DNA from: Pseudomonas peradeniyensis
Lineage (GTDB): Bacteria > Pseudomonadota > Gammaproteobacteria > Pseudomonadales > Pseudomonadaceae
Assembly: GCF_014268935.2 (NCBI RefSeq)
Contig: NZ_JABWRJ020000005.1
Span: 310,001 to 374,000 of the forward strand
Length of the DNA stretch: 64,000 bases
Direction of reading: 5' to 3'
The notes beneath the pieces are model-generated. The model was not told where the DNA came from and searched no databases. It worked only from the letters and a program-made list of their open reading frames with translations. Made by a program: the position numbers and the translations under genes. Every line of letters begins with the position of its first letter. Within the stretch, counting starts at the first letter, position 1. This document shows positions 31,833-39,810 of this stretch, one piece after another.

Positions 31833-33608
31833 TCAGTCCAGCAGCGAGATGGCGGTCGGCGCGTCGTTGCCGACCAGGGCGAGGTCTTCGAACTCGTTGA
31901 CCGCGTTGATCTCGGTGCCCATGGAAATGTTGGTCACACGCTCGAGAATCACTTCGACCACCACCGGCACGCGGAACTCTTCGGCCATCTTCTGCGCCTT
32001 GAGCAGGGCAGGGGCGATGTCGGCCGGTTCGAACACGCGGATGGCCTTGCAGCCCAGGCCCTCGACCACGGCGACGTGGTCGACACCGTAGGTGGCGGCG
32101 TCGGTGGCGTTGATGTTCTCGAAGGCCAGTTGTACACAGTAATCCATGTCGAAACCACGCTGGGCCTGGCGGATCAGGCCGAGGTAGGCGTTGTTCACCA
32201 GCACGTGGACGTACGGCAGGTTGAACTGCGCGCCCACCGCCAGTTCTTCGATCATGAACTGGAAGTCGTAGTCACCGGACAGCGCGACGACCTTGCGCTT
32301 CGGATCGGCCTTGACCACACCGAGGGCGGCCGGGATGGTCCAGCCCAGCGGGCCGGCCTGGCCGCAGTTGATCCAATGACGTGGCTTGTACACGTGCAGG
32401 AACTGCGCGCCGGCGATCTGCGAGAGACCAATGGTGCTGACGTAGCAGGTGTCCTTGCCGAATACCTGGTTCATCTCTTCGTACACGCGCTGCGGCTTGA
32501 CCGGCACGTTGTCGAAGTGGGTCTTGCGCTGCAGGGTGGCCTTGCGCTGCTGGCAGTCTTCCAGCCAGGCCTTGCGGCACTTGAGCTTGCCGGCGGCTTT
32601 CCACTCGCGGGCCACTTCCAGGAACACGTCCAGCGCCTTGCCGGCGTCGGAAACGATCCCCAGGTCCGGGGTGAACACGCGGCCGATCTGGGTCGGTTCG
32701 ATGTCCACGTGGACGAACTTGCGGCCTTCGGTGTAGACGTCGACGGAGCCGGTATGGCGGTTGGCCCAGCGGTTGCCGATACCGAACACCAGGTCGGACT
32801 TGAGCAGGGTGGCGTTGCCGTAGCGGTGCGAGGTCTGCAGGCCGACCATGCCGACCATCAATTGGTGATCGTCCGGGATGGTGCCCCAGCCCATCAGGGT
32901 CGGCACAACTGGCACGCCGGTCAGCTCGGCGAACTCGACCAGCTTGTCGCTGGCGTCGGCGTTGATGATGCCGCCACCGGCCACCAGCAGCGGGCGCTCG
33001 GCGTCATTGAGCAGGGCCAGGGCCTTCTCGGCCTGTACGCGGCTGGCTTGTGGCTTGTGGACTGGCAGCGGCTCGTAGGCGTCGATGTCGAATTCGATTT
33101 CGGCCATCTGCACGTCGAACGGCAGGTCGATCAGCACCGGCCCCGGGCGGCCGGTGCGCATTTCATAGAAGGCCTTCTGGAAGGCATACGGCACCTGGCC
33201 CGGTTCCAGGACGGTGGTCGCCCACTTGGTCACCGGCTTGACGATGCTGGTGATGTCGACGGCCTGGAAGTCTTCCTTGTGCAGGCGGGCGCGCGGGGCC
33301 TGGCCAGTGATGCAGAGGATCGGGATGGAGTCGGCCGAGGCACTGTACAGGCCGGTGACCATGTCGGTGCCGGCAGGGCCGGAGGTGCCGATGCACACAC
33401 CGATATTGCCCGGGTTGGCGCGGGTGTAGCCCTCGGCCATGTGCGAGGCACCTTCGACGTGGCGAGCGAGGACGTGATCGATGCCACCGACTTTCTTCAG
33501 GGCCGAGTACAGCGGGTTGATGGCAGCCCCCGGAATGCCGAACGCGGTATCTACACCTTCACGGCGCATGACCAGAACGGCTGCATCGATTGCTCTCATT
33601 TTGCTCAT
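31833..33608 (-). CDS. gcl: Glyoxylate carboligase
   Basis: 591 residues, nearly the E. coli Gcl length. It joins two glyoxylates to tartronate semialdehyde and CO2 using thiamine diphosphate. N-terminal FGIPGAAINPLYSALK and LARHVEGASHMAEGY include Val51, the hallmark replacement of the usual catalytic Glu in this family. The ThDP motif is GDYDFQFMIEELAV followed by VNNAYLGLI, and the C terminus VILERVTNISMGTEINAV is typical. First gene of the gcl-hyi-glxR(-ttuD-pykF) unit. TTGTATACAA lies 26 nt before the start, well placed for control by the GntR regulator. Confidence 0.96.
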   Translation of the reverse strand: MSKMRAIDAAVLVMRREGVDTAFGIPGAAINPLYSALKKVGGIDHVLARHVEGASHMAEGYTRANPGNIGVCIGTSGPAGTDMVTGLYSASADSIPILCITGQAPRARLHKEDFQAVDITSIVKPVTKWATTVLEPGQVPYAFQKAFYEMRTGRPGPVLIDLPFDVQMAEIEFDIDAYEPLPVHKPQASRVQAEKALALLNDAERPLLVAGGGIINADASDKLVEFAELTGVPVVPTLMGWGTIPDDHQLMVGMVGLQTSHRYGNATLLKSDLVFGIGNRWANRHTGSVDVYTEGRKFVHVDIEPTQIGRVFTPDLGIVSDAGKALDVFLEVAREWKAAGKLKCRKAWLEDCQQRKATLQRKTHFDNVPVKPQRVYEEMNQVFGKDTCYVSTIGLSQIAGAQFLHVYKPRHWINCGQAGPLGWTIPAALGVVKADPKRKVVALSGDYDFQFMIEELAVGAQFNLPYVHVLVNNAYLGLIRQAQRGFDMDYCVQLAFENINATDAATYGVDHVAVVEGLGCKAIRVFEPADIAPALLKAQKMAEEFRVPVVVEVILERVTNISMGTEINAVNEFEDLALVGNDAPTAISLLD

Positions 33609-33633
33609 GGTTTGTGCCTCATCGATTTTGTAA

Positions 33634-33643
33634 TTGTATACAA
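33634..33643. promoter_or_regulatory. Operator-like palindrome TTGTATACAA before gcl
   Basis: A perfect 10-bp palindrome matching the general FadR/GntR-family pattern (yGTM-KACr). It recurs exactly at 33774-33783 and 43257-43266, and as TTGTGTACAA at 43440-43449 and 45738-45747. Confidence 0.6.
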
Positions 33644-33707
33644 CTTGTGTTGCGGCAGAGTGTATTCATGCTCGGCGCAAAAGGTCAATCCATTTTCGTC
33701 GGCGGCG

Positions 33708-33722
33708 TTGACTGAGCGGTCA
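33708..33722. promoter_or_regulatory. RutR-like half-symmetric site TTGACTGAGCGGTCA
   Basis: The pattern TTGAC-N6-GTCA resembles the RutR operator (TTGACCA-N2-TGGTCAA). An identical 15-mer occurs at 37194-37208 in front of the Tsx-like gene. It lies in the gcl/glcG divergent promoter region, near the RutR-type regulator gene. Confidence 0.45.
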
Positions 33723-33773
33723 TTAGGCGATGAGGCGGCATTTCGTCGCACTTGGCAGGATTGAGTCAAATAA

Positions 33774-33783
33774 TTGTATACAA
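33774..33783. promoter_or_regulatory. Operator-like palindrome TTGTATACAA before glcG-like gene
   Basis: Second exact copy in the gcl/glcG divergon; the flanking TAA on the left is also shared with the first copy 140 bp away. Spacing allows looping or independent control of the two divergent units. Confidence 0.6.
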
Positions 33784-33865
33784 AGCGTGTCTTCGTTGTG
33801 TTCTATTCTGTCTATTGGTTTTCAACTGCCCTCAGGGCTTCTCACAACAAGAAGAGGACCTTTCC

Positions 33866-34306
33866 ATGAACGCAATGACCCTCAAAGACGCTGTCGGCGT
33901 GGTGAACGCCGCGCTGGCCGCGGGCCGCAAGATCAACGCCGCGCCGCTGACCGTGGCGGTGCTGGATGCCGGCGGGCACCTGCTGGCGCTGCAGCGCGAG
34001 GATGGCGCCACCCTGCTGCGTCCGCAGGTGGCCATCGGCAAGGCCTGGGGCGCGGTGGCCCTGGGCAAGGGCTCGCGCCTGCTGGCGCTGGATTCGCAGC
34101 AGCGGCCGGCGTTCTATGCCGCGCTGAACGGGCTGGGCGAGCGGCCGGTGGTGCCGGTGCCGGGTGGGGTGCTGATCCGTGATCGGGACGGCAAGGTGCT
34201 GGGGGCTGTCGGGATCAGCGGGGATACGTCGGATATCGACGAGCAGTGCGCGATCAGTGCGATCGAAGAGGTGGGGCTGACGGCGGATGCGGGGGTGGCG
34301 GCGTAA
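33866..34306 (+). CDS. GlcG/HbpS-like protein (DUF336)
   Basis: 146 residues from the ATG at 33866 (GAAGAGGA upstream); the frame extends 38 codons further across the operator region and is not used. The GlcG/HbpS fold shows LTVAVLDAGGHLLALQREDG, AIGKAWGAVALGKGS, PVPGGVLIRDRDGKVLGAVG and ISGDTSDIDEQCAISAIE. The family occurs beside glycolate and glyoxylate genes and can bind haem or small acids; its reaction is not established. It is divergent from gcl with a shared pair of TTGTATACAA sites. Confidence 0.85.
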   Translation: MNAMTLKDAVGVVNAALAAGRKINAAPLTVAVLDAGGHLLALQREDGATLLRPQVAIGKAWGAVALGKGSRLLALDSQQRPAFYAALNGLGERPVVPVPGGVLIRDRDGKVLGAVGISGDTSDIDEQCAISAIEEVGLTADAGVAA

Positions 34307-34335
34307 GGTTCAGTTTCTCTAGGGCCGCTGTGCGG

Positions 34336-34405
34336 CCCATCGCCGGCAAGCCGGCTCCCACAGGAATTGTGCAGGACCTGTGGGAGCCGGCTTACCGGCG
34401 ATGGG
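34336..34405. repeat. REP doublet (CCGGCAAGCCGGCTCCCACA type)
   Basis: Inverted arms CCCATCGCCGGCAAGCCGGC and GCCGGCTTACCGGCGATGGG between the convergent glcG-like and tetR genes. A variant REP class, differing from the GCGGGGCAAGCCCGC type. Confidence 0.85.
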
Positions 34406-34430
34406 CTGCGCAGCAGCCCCGTTGGCTCGG

Positions 34431-35042
34431 TCAGGCCGCCTCGGGCTCGCAGCCCTTCAACACCAGGCGGATGATGGTCTCCGCCGCCGCGTCATAGTCG
34501 CTGTCGGCCAGCTTGGCCTTGCCGGTCACCACGGCGATCTGCCAGTCGAAATCCGCGTAGGTCTGTGTCGCCGCCCAGATGCTGAACATCAGGTGGTGCG
34601 GGTCGACGTGGGCGATCTGGCCGCGTTCGATCCAGCGCTGGATGCACTCGATGTTGTGCCGGGCCTGCTCGTTGAGCTGCTCGACCTGGCGCGGCGACAG
34701 GTGCGGCGCGCCATGCATGATCTCGCTGGCGAACACCTTGGAGGCGTGGGGCAGGTCGCGGGAGATGCGGATCTTCGAGCGGATGTACGAGCTGAGCACC
34801 TCTTTCGGATCACCGTCGGCGTTGAACGGCGTCGAGGCCTGCATGATCGGCGCGATGATGCTCTCGAGCACCTCGCGGTAGAGGTTTTCCTTCGACTTGA
34901 AGTAGTAGTACACGTTCGGCTTGGGCAGGCCGGCCTTGGCCGCGATATCGCTGGTCTTGGTGGCGGCGAAGCCCTTGTCGGCGAATTCTTCACTGGCCGC
35001 GCGCAGGATCAGTTCCTTGTTGCGCTCGCGAATGGTGCTCAT
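34431..35042 (-). CDS. TetR-family regulator, RutR-like
   Basis: 203 residues from the ATG at 35042. The HTH spans about residues 10-55 (AASEEFADKGFAATKTSDIA; GLPKPNVYYYFKSKENLYRE). The ligand domain closely follows RutR: EVLSSYIRSKIRISRDLPHA, then ASEIMHGAPHLSP, ERGQIAHVDPHHLMFSIWAA and TQTYADFDWQ. RutR proteins sense pyrimidines and bind TTGACCA-N2-TGGTCAA. Similar palindromes lie upstream of gcl, tsx and xdhA in this window, so it may coordinate purine catabolism. It is divergent from the DUF808 gene. Confidence 0.85.
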   Translation of the reverse strand: MSTIRERNKELILRAASEEFADKGFAATKTSDIAAKAGLPKPNVYYYFKSKENLYREVLESIIAPIMQASTPFNADGDPKEVLSSYIRSKIRISRDLPHASKVFASEIMHGAPHLSPRQVEQLNEQARHNIECIQRWIERGQIAHVDPHHLMFSIWAATQTYADFDWQIAVVTGKAKLADSDYDAAAETIIRLVLKGCEPEAA

Positions 35043-35175
35043 TGTCAGGGGTCTTCCTGTTGTCTGGCCCCCTGCAAACGGGGTCCGGCATGGTAGCACC
35101 CGCCCGGACGGGCGCTCAAGGCAGCGTCTTTGGGCTAGAATCCCGGCCATTCGAACCTACTGGAAACATTTTGAC

Positions 35176-36090
35176 ATGGCAGGAAGCAGCTTACTGGTAT
35201 TGATCGACGACATCGCCACGGTACTCGACGATGTCTCGTTAATGACCAAGGTCGCGGCGAAGAAGACCGCAGGGGTGCTGGGCGACGACCTGGCGCTCAA
35301 CGCCCAGCAGGTCACCGGCGTGCGCGCCGAGCGCGAGATCCCGGTGGTGTGGGCAGTGGCCAAGGGCTCGCTGGTGAACAAGGCGATCCTGGTGCCGGCG
35401 GCGCTGTTGATCAGTGCGTTCATTCCCTGGGCGGTGATTCCGCTGCTGATGGTCGGCGGCGCCTACCTGTGCTTCGAGGGTTTCGAGAAGCTGGCGCACA
35501 AGTTCCTGCACAGCAAGGCCGAGGACGAGGCGCAGCACGAGGCGCGCAAGGCGGCCGTTGCCGACGAGCAGGTCGACCTGGTGGCCTTTGAGAAGAGCAA
35601 GATCAAGGGCGCGGTGCGCACCGATTTCATCCTCTCCGCCGAGATCATCGCCATCACCCTGGGCACCGTGGCCGACGCGCCGCTGAGCCAGCAGATCATC
35701 GTGCTGTCGGGTATCGCGCTGGTCATGACCATTGGTGTCTATGGCCTGGTGGCGGGCATCGTCAAGCTCGACGACCTGGGGCTGTGGATGACGCAAAAGG
35801 CATCCAGCCTGGCCCAGGCGGTGGGTAACGGCATCCTGCGCGCAGCGCCGTACATGATGAAGAGCCTGTCGGTGATCGGCACCGCGGCGATGTTCCTGGT
35901 TGGCGGCGGCATCCTGGTGCACGGCATCGCGCCGCTGCATCATGCCATCGAGGCGTTCAGCGAAGGGCGTGGCGGGGCGTTGACCGGGGCGCTGCTCAAT
36001 GGTGTGGCGGGGGTGATCGCCGGGGCGGTGGTGCTGGCGGTGGTGAGCGTCGTCGGCAAGCTGTGGCAGGCACTACGCCCTGCGCATTGA
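35176..36090 (+). CDS. DUF808 family inner membrane protein (YedI-like)
   Basis: 304 residues from the ATG at 35176. It has the family opening MAGSSLLVLIDDIATVLDDV, then VAAKKTAGVLGDDLALNAQQ, and at least five hydrophobic helices (for example AILVPAALLISAFIPWAVIP; QIIVLSGIALVMTIGVYGLV). A cytoplasmic loop contains FEGFEKLAHKFLH. It is an inner-membrane protein of unknown role. It is divergent from the RutR-like gene with only about 130 bp between them. A REP doublet follows. Confidence 0.88.
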   Translation: MAGSSLLVLIDDIATVLDDVSLMTKVAAKKTAGVLGDDLALNAQQVTGVRAEREIPVVWAVAKGSLVNKAILVPAALLISAFIPWAVIPLLMVGGAYLCFEGFEKLAHKFLHSKAEDEAQHEARKAAVADEQVDLVAFEKSKIKGAVRTDFILSAEIIAITLGTVADAPLSQQIIVLSGIALVMTIGVYGLVAGIVKLDDLGLWMTQKASSLAQAVGNGILRAAPYMMKSLSVIGTAAMFLVGGGILVHGIAPLHHAIEAFSEGRGGALTGALLNGVAGVIAGAVVLAVVSVVGKLWQALRPAH

Positions 36091-36100
36091 GTAGCGCAGG

Positions 36101-36157
36101 GGCGTGGGAGCGGGCTTGCCCCGCGATAGCGATCGCGGGCAAGCCCGCTCCCACGCC
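36101..36157. repeat. REP doublet (inverted pair)
   Basis: GGCGTGGGAGCGGGCTTGCC and its inverse, between the convergent DUF808 and tsx-like genes. Confidence 0.88.
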
Positions 36158-36200
36158 AGTTAGATCACCAGGGCCTGCCCGCAGGCAGGTTCCTCGAGGA

Positions 36201-36983
36201 TCAGAAGTGCACTTTCACCAGGAAGCTCATGGTGTTCTGATCGGTGGTAAAGGCATCGCTGTCCTTGATGCCGTACTTGTTCTTCCAGTAGTCGTACTCG
36301 ATACCCACGTACAACTGCTTCTCGCCCAGGTGCAGCGCCTTGCCCAGGTCGTACTTGACCTGCGGGTTGAAGTGCAGGTTCGCCTGGTAGGTGCCGCGAC
36401 GGTTCTCGTCGTTGTCGACCACCCAGTCCATGAAACCGTCGATCAGGATGTCGGACGAGCCCACGGGGATGGTGTAGGACCAGACCGGGGTGATCTGCCA
36501 GACATTGTCGCCCGGACGGCTGCCGTCGGTGGTGCGCTGGTAGAAGTTCAGCTGGAAGTAGTCGAAGCCGGGGATGGCCAGGTCGAAGCCGGGGCCGATC
36601 AGGTAGGACTCGGTGTCACCCTCGCCGAACTCGTAGGTCATCGCCAGCAGCACGTCCTTCACCGGGCCGAACTCGAGCTTCTGGTCGAAGATCTTGCCGA
36701 ACGACAGGCGTGGGCTGAACTCGCCGTAGTAGGTGTTGGGGCCATTGCTGGCGTCTTTCTTGCCCTGGTAGAAGATCTTGTCGAAGAAGAAGAAGTTGTC
36801 GCCGTACTTCCACGCATCGGCGTGCTCGAAGGTCACGGTCTGCTGGATCTCGGGGTTGACCTTGAAGTTCTTGCCCCACAGGTAGGTCAGGCTGTTGTTC
36901 TGCCATTGCAGCAGGTCGCCGGCTTGGCTGGCGCCGCAGGCCAGCAGGCCACCGGCGAGGATCAGGCTATTAACGGTACGCAT
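36201..36983 (-). CDS. Tsx-like outer membrane channel, copy A
   Basis: 260 residues. Signal peptide (MRTVNSLILAGGLLACGASQ, cleavage near AQA/GD) and a beta-barrel of the Channel_Tsx/OmpK family: LLQWQNNSLTYLWGKNFKVN, TYYGEFSPRLSFGKIF, DNVWQITPVWSYTIPVG and the terminal aromatic FLVKVHF needed for outer-membrane insertion. Tsx channels admit nucleosides and related compounds, which fits the purine-catabolism setting. It has a close paralogue immediately downstream in genome order (37334-38119). The start is the ATG at 36983; a longer frame covers the promoter region. Confidence 0.9.
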   Translation of the reverse strand: MRTVNSLILAGGLLACGASQAGDLLQWQNNSLTYLWGKNFKVNPEIQQTVTFEHADAWKYGDNFFFFDKIFYQGKKDASNGPNTYYGEFSPRLSFGKIFDQKLEFGPVKDVLLAMTYEFGEGDTESYLIGPGFDLAIPGFDYFQLNFYQRTTDGSRPGDNVWQITPVWSYTIPVGSSDILIDGFMDWVVDNDENRRGTYQANLHFNPQVKYDLGKALHLGEKQLYVGIEYDYWKNKYGIKDSDAFTTDQNTMSFLVKVHF

Positions 36984-37193
36984 TGCGAGTGTCGCTCCCT
37001 TGATTGGATCTGTTGTCAGCGCTCGGGCGCTGTTCTTGTCTTTTTGGTCAGCTTTTTTCAATTGGCCACAGCTGTTTGGCAAGAGCTGCGCCAACTTTTC
37101 CACGTTGGGCACAACCATCCTGCTCGACGTCTTTCTGAACGGATGAAATGGGTATTTCACGCTGGCAACACGTTGGCCAACCGCCCGGAAACA

Positions 37194-37208
37194 TTGACTG
37201 AGCGGTCA
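37194..37208. promoter_or_regulatory. RutR-like site TTGACTGAGCGGTCA before tsx-like gene
   Basis: Identical to the 15-mer upstream of gcl (33708-33722). It lies in the 350-bp spacer between the two tsx-like genes (36984-37333), which otherwise shows no gene. Confidence 0.45.
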
Positions 37209-37333
37209 GCAAACGCGGGCGGGATCCTTCCCGCCCCGATCGAGGGGGCGCGCAGATTACTCACTTGCGCGCCGGGCCTCAAGTGCTCCGTCCTGGAGCA
37301 CGGTGGTGCAAATTTGGGCGTTCGGTCAGTTTT

Positions 37334-38119
37334 TCAGAAGTGCACCTTCACCAGGGCGCTGGCGACGCTCTGGTTGCTGTCCACGTTGCCATGGCTGTCG
37401 ATGCCGTACTTGTCCTTCCAGTAGCTGTATTCGAAGCCGACGTAGAGCTGCTTGGCGCCCAGGTTCAGGGCCTTGCCCAGGTCGTACTTGACCTGCGGGT
37501 TGAACTGCAGGTTGGCGTGGTAGGTGCCGCGACGGGTCTGGTCGTTGTCGACCACCCAGTCGATGTAGCCGTCGATCAGGATGTCGGACTTGCCCACCGG
37601 GATGGTGTACGACCAGGCCGGGGTGATCTGCCAGACGTTGTCGCCGGGGCGGCTGCCTTCGGTGTTGCGCAGGTAGAAGTTCAGGGTGAAGTAGTTGAAG
37701 CCGGGCACGTTGAGGTCGAAGCCGGGGCCGATCAGGTAGGCCTCGTTGTCGCCCTCGCCACGTTCGTAGGTCATGGCCAGCAGCACGTCCTTGATCGGAC
37801 CGAAGGCCAGGTTGCGCTCGAAGATCTTGCCGAATGACAGGCGCGGGCTGAACTCGCCGTAGTAGGTGGTCACGCCTTTGCCGGGGTCGGCCTTGCCGTT
37901 GTAGAAGATCTTGTCGACGAACAGGAAGGTGTCGCCGTACTTCCACTTGTTGGCATGTTCGAAGGTGATGGTCTGCTGGATGTCGGGGTTGACCTTGAAG
38001 TCCTTGCCGTACAGGTAGGACAGGCTTTCGCCGTGCCATTGCAGCCATTCGCCGGCGTGGGCGGGGAGGGTGGCCAGCAGGCTGCTGCCCAGCAGGACGG
38101 ACGTGGTGATGCGCTTCAT
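37334..38119 (-). CDS. Tsx-like outer membrane channel, copy B
   Basis: 261 residues. Signal peptide MKRITTSVLLGSSLLATLPA with HAG/EW cleavage. The mature part aligns with copy A throughout (WLQWHGESLSYLYGKDFKVN; DNVWQITPAWSYTIPVGKSD; RGTYHANLQFNPQVKYDLGK), ending ALVKVHF. By eye about two thirds of residues are identical to copy A, so this is a tandem duplication, perhaps with divided substrate range (nucleoside versus urate or allantoin). It lies between the purine permease and copy A on the same strand. Confidence 0.9.
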   Translation of the reverse strand: MKRITTSVLLGSSLLATLPAHAGEWLQWHGESLSYLYGKDFKVNPDIQQTITFEHANKWKYGDTFLFVDKIFYNGKADPGKGVTTYYGEFSPRLSFGKIFERNLAFGPIKDVLLAMTYERGEGDNEAYLIGPGFDLNVPGFNYFTLNFYLRNTEGSRPGDNVWQITPAWSYTIPVGKSDILIDGYIDWVVDNDQTRRGTYHANLQFNPQVKYDLGKALNLGAKQLYVGFEYSYWKDKYGIDSHGNVDSNQSVASALVKVHF

Positions 38120-38260
38120 GTTGTGATTCCCGGACTTATTGTTTTTGTAAGGGCTTTTTCGGCGCGCAAGCGCCCCGGGCGGCCCATTCCGGCGGGCCGA
38201 CGGTCCAGCGTTACCGCGTGGTTGGAACGGGGCGGCCGGTACGGCGCCGCCCCAGGTCAC

Positions 38261-39616
38261 TCAATGCTGGTGACAGGCATCGTTGTGCGCGGCGCGGTCG
38301 GCGCCGCCGAGGATGTTGAACAGCAGGTTCAGCACCAGGGCGCTGAGGGTGGCCATGGCGATGCCGCTGTGGGTGATGGGCTCCATCCACTGTGGCATCT
38401 GTGCGAAGAACTCCGGCCGCACCACCGGGATCAGGCCGAAACCGACGCTGACCGCGACCAGCAGCTGGTTGCGCCGGTCGGAGATATCCGCTTCCTGGAG
38501 GATCTTGATCCCGGTGGCGGTGACCATGCCGAACATGGCGATGGACGCGCCGCCCAGTACCGCGGGCGGGATCGAGGCGATCAGGAAGGCCGCCTTGGGC
38601 AGCAGGCTGAGCAGGATCAGCAGGGCGCCGGCCATTACCGTGACGTAGCGGCAGCGAACCCCGGTCATCTGCACCAGGCCGATGTTCTGGGCGAACGAGG
38701 AGTGGGTGAAGGTGTTGAAGAAACCGGCGATGAACGACGCGCCGGCGTCGCACAGCAGGCCACGTCGCAGCATGCCCGGCGTGACTTCACGATCGGTCAC
38801 CTTGCCCAGGGCGAGGAACATGCCCGTGGACTCGACGAAGATGATCACCACCACCAGGCACATCGACAGGATCGGCGCCAGGCTGAAGGTCGGCATGCCG
38901 AAGTGCAGGGGGGTGACCACCTGCAGCCACGGCGCCTCGCTCAGGCCCGACAGGTCGACCATGCCGATGGAGCCGGCGAGCACATAGCCCAGGCCCATGC
39001 CCACCAGTACCGAGACATTGACCCAGAAGCCGCGCATGAAGCGGTTGATCAGCAGGATCACCGCCAGCACCAGGCCGGCGACCATCAGGTAGATCGGCGC
39101 GCCGAAGGCTTCGGCCTCATGGCCACCGCCGGCCCAGTTGACCGCCACCGGGAACAGCGACAGGCCGATGGAGGTGATGACCGTGCCGGTCACCAGAGGC
39201 GGGAAGAAGCGCACGACCTTGGACATGAACGGCGCGATCAGCATGCCGAAGAACCCGGCGGCGATGGTCGCGCCGAAGATCCCCTGCAGGCCGACGCCGG
39301 GCATGCCGGCCATGGCCACCATGCTGCCGACCGCGGCGAAGCTGGCGCCCATCATGACGGGCATGCGGATGCCCACGGGGCCGATACCGAAGGATTGGAT
39401 GATGGTGGCAACGCCGGCGACCAGCAGGTCGGCGTTGATCAGGAAGGCGACTTCTTCGCGGGACAGGCCCGCCGCCTGGCCGATGATCAGTGGCACCGCG
39501 ATGGCGCCCCCGTACATCAGCAGAACGTGTTGCAGACCCACCAGGATCAGCTGGAACAAGGGCAGGGGCTGTCGTGGCGGCGCAACAGGGATGTACGCCT
39601 TGGGTGACTCGGACAT
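38261..39616 (-). CDS. NCS2 nucleobase:cation symporter (urate/xanthine type)
   Basis: 451 residues, 14 predicted transmembrane segments of the UraA/XanQ fold. Early LFQLILVGLQHVLLMYGGAI is the NCS2 signature with the conserved GLQHxL. FVESTGMFLALGKVTDRE carries the substrate-binding Glu on TM8, and NTFTHSSFAQNIGLVQMTGV is TM10. The surrounding urate-catabolism genes (puuD upstream, tsx-like channels downstream) suggest uptake of urate or xanthine across the inner membrane. Exact substrate undetermined. Confidence 0.9.
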   Translation of the reverse strand: MSESPKAYIPVAPPRQPLPLFQLILVGLQHVLLMYGGAIAVPLIIGQAAGLSREEVAFLINADLLVAGVATIIQSFGIGPVGIRMPVMMGASFAAVGSMVAMAGMPGVGLQGIFGATIAAGFFGMLIAPFMSKVVRFFPPLVTGTVITSIGLSLFPVAVNWAGGGHEAEAFGAPIYLMVAGLVLAVILLINRFMRGFWVNVSVLVGMGLGYVLAGSIGMVDLSGLSEAPWLQVVTPLHFGMPTFSLAPILSMCLVVVIIFVESTGMFLALGKVTDREVTPGMLRRGLLCDAGASFIAGFFNTFTHSSFAQNIGLVQMTGVRCRYVTVMAGALLILLSLLPKAAFLIASIPPAVLGGASIAMFGMVTATGIKILQEADISDRRNQLLVAVSVGFGLIPVVRPEFFAQMPQWMEPITHSGIAMATLSALVLNLLFNILGGADRAAHNDACHQH

Positions 39617-39768
39617 GCAGCACCTCGAGTTTTGTTTTTATTCTCGGATCCAAGCGGGCGGCTTCACGTGGCAGGCTCCGGTGAAGGAGGCTGGGGACCC
39701 GCGTGAAGCCGAACGCTCGATGCTTGCTTGTTACGTAGAGCTTGGAAGCGAGGCCGGGAGTACCGGCC

Positions 39769-39796
39769 TCATCGCGGGGCAAGCCCGCTCCCACGC
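39769..39796. repeat. Single REP element
   Basis: One REP core (CATCGCGGGGCAAGCCCGCT then CCCACG) without a partner, between puuD and the NCS2 permease gene. Confidence 0.7.
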
Positions 39797-39810
39797 AGTC
39801 GTGGGGTGTC

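Noticed and set aside
29964..33764. 1266-codon open frame on the + strand across glxR, hyi and gcl
   Set aside because: It spans three real minus-strand genes, their gaps and a REP doublet, and its translation is shadow-like.
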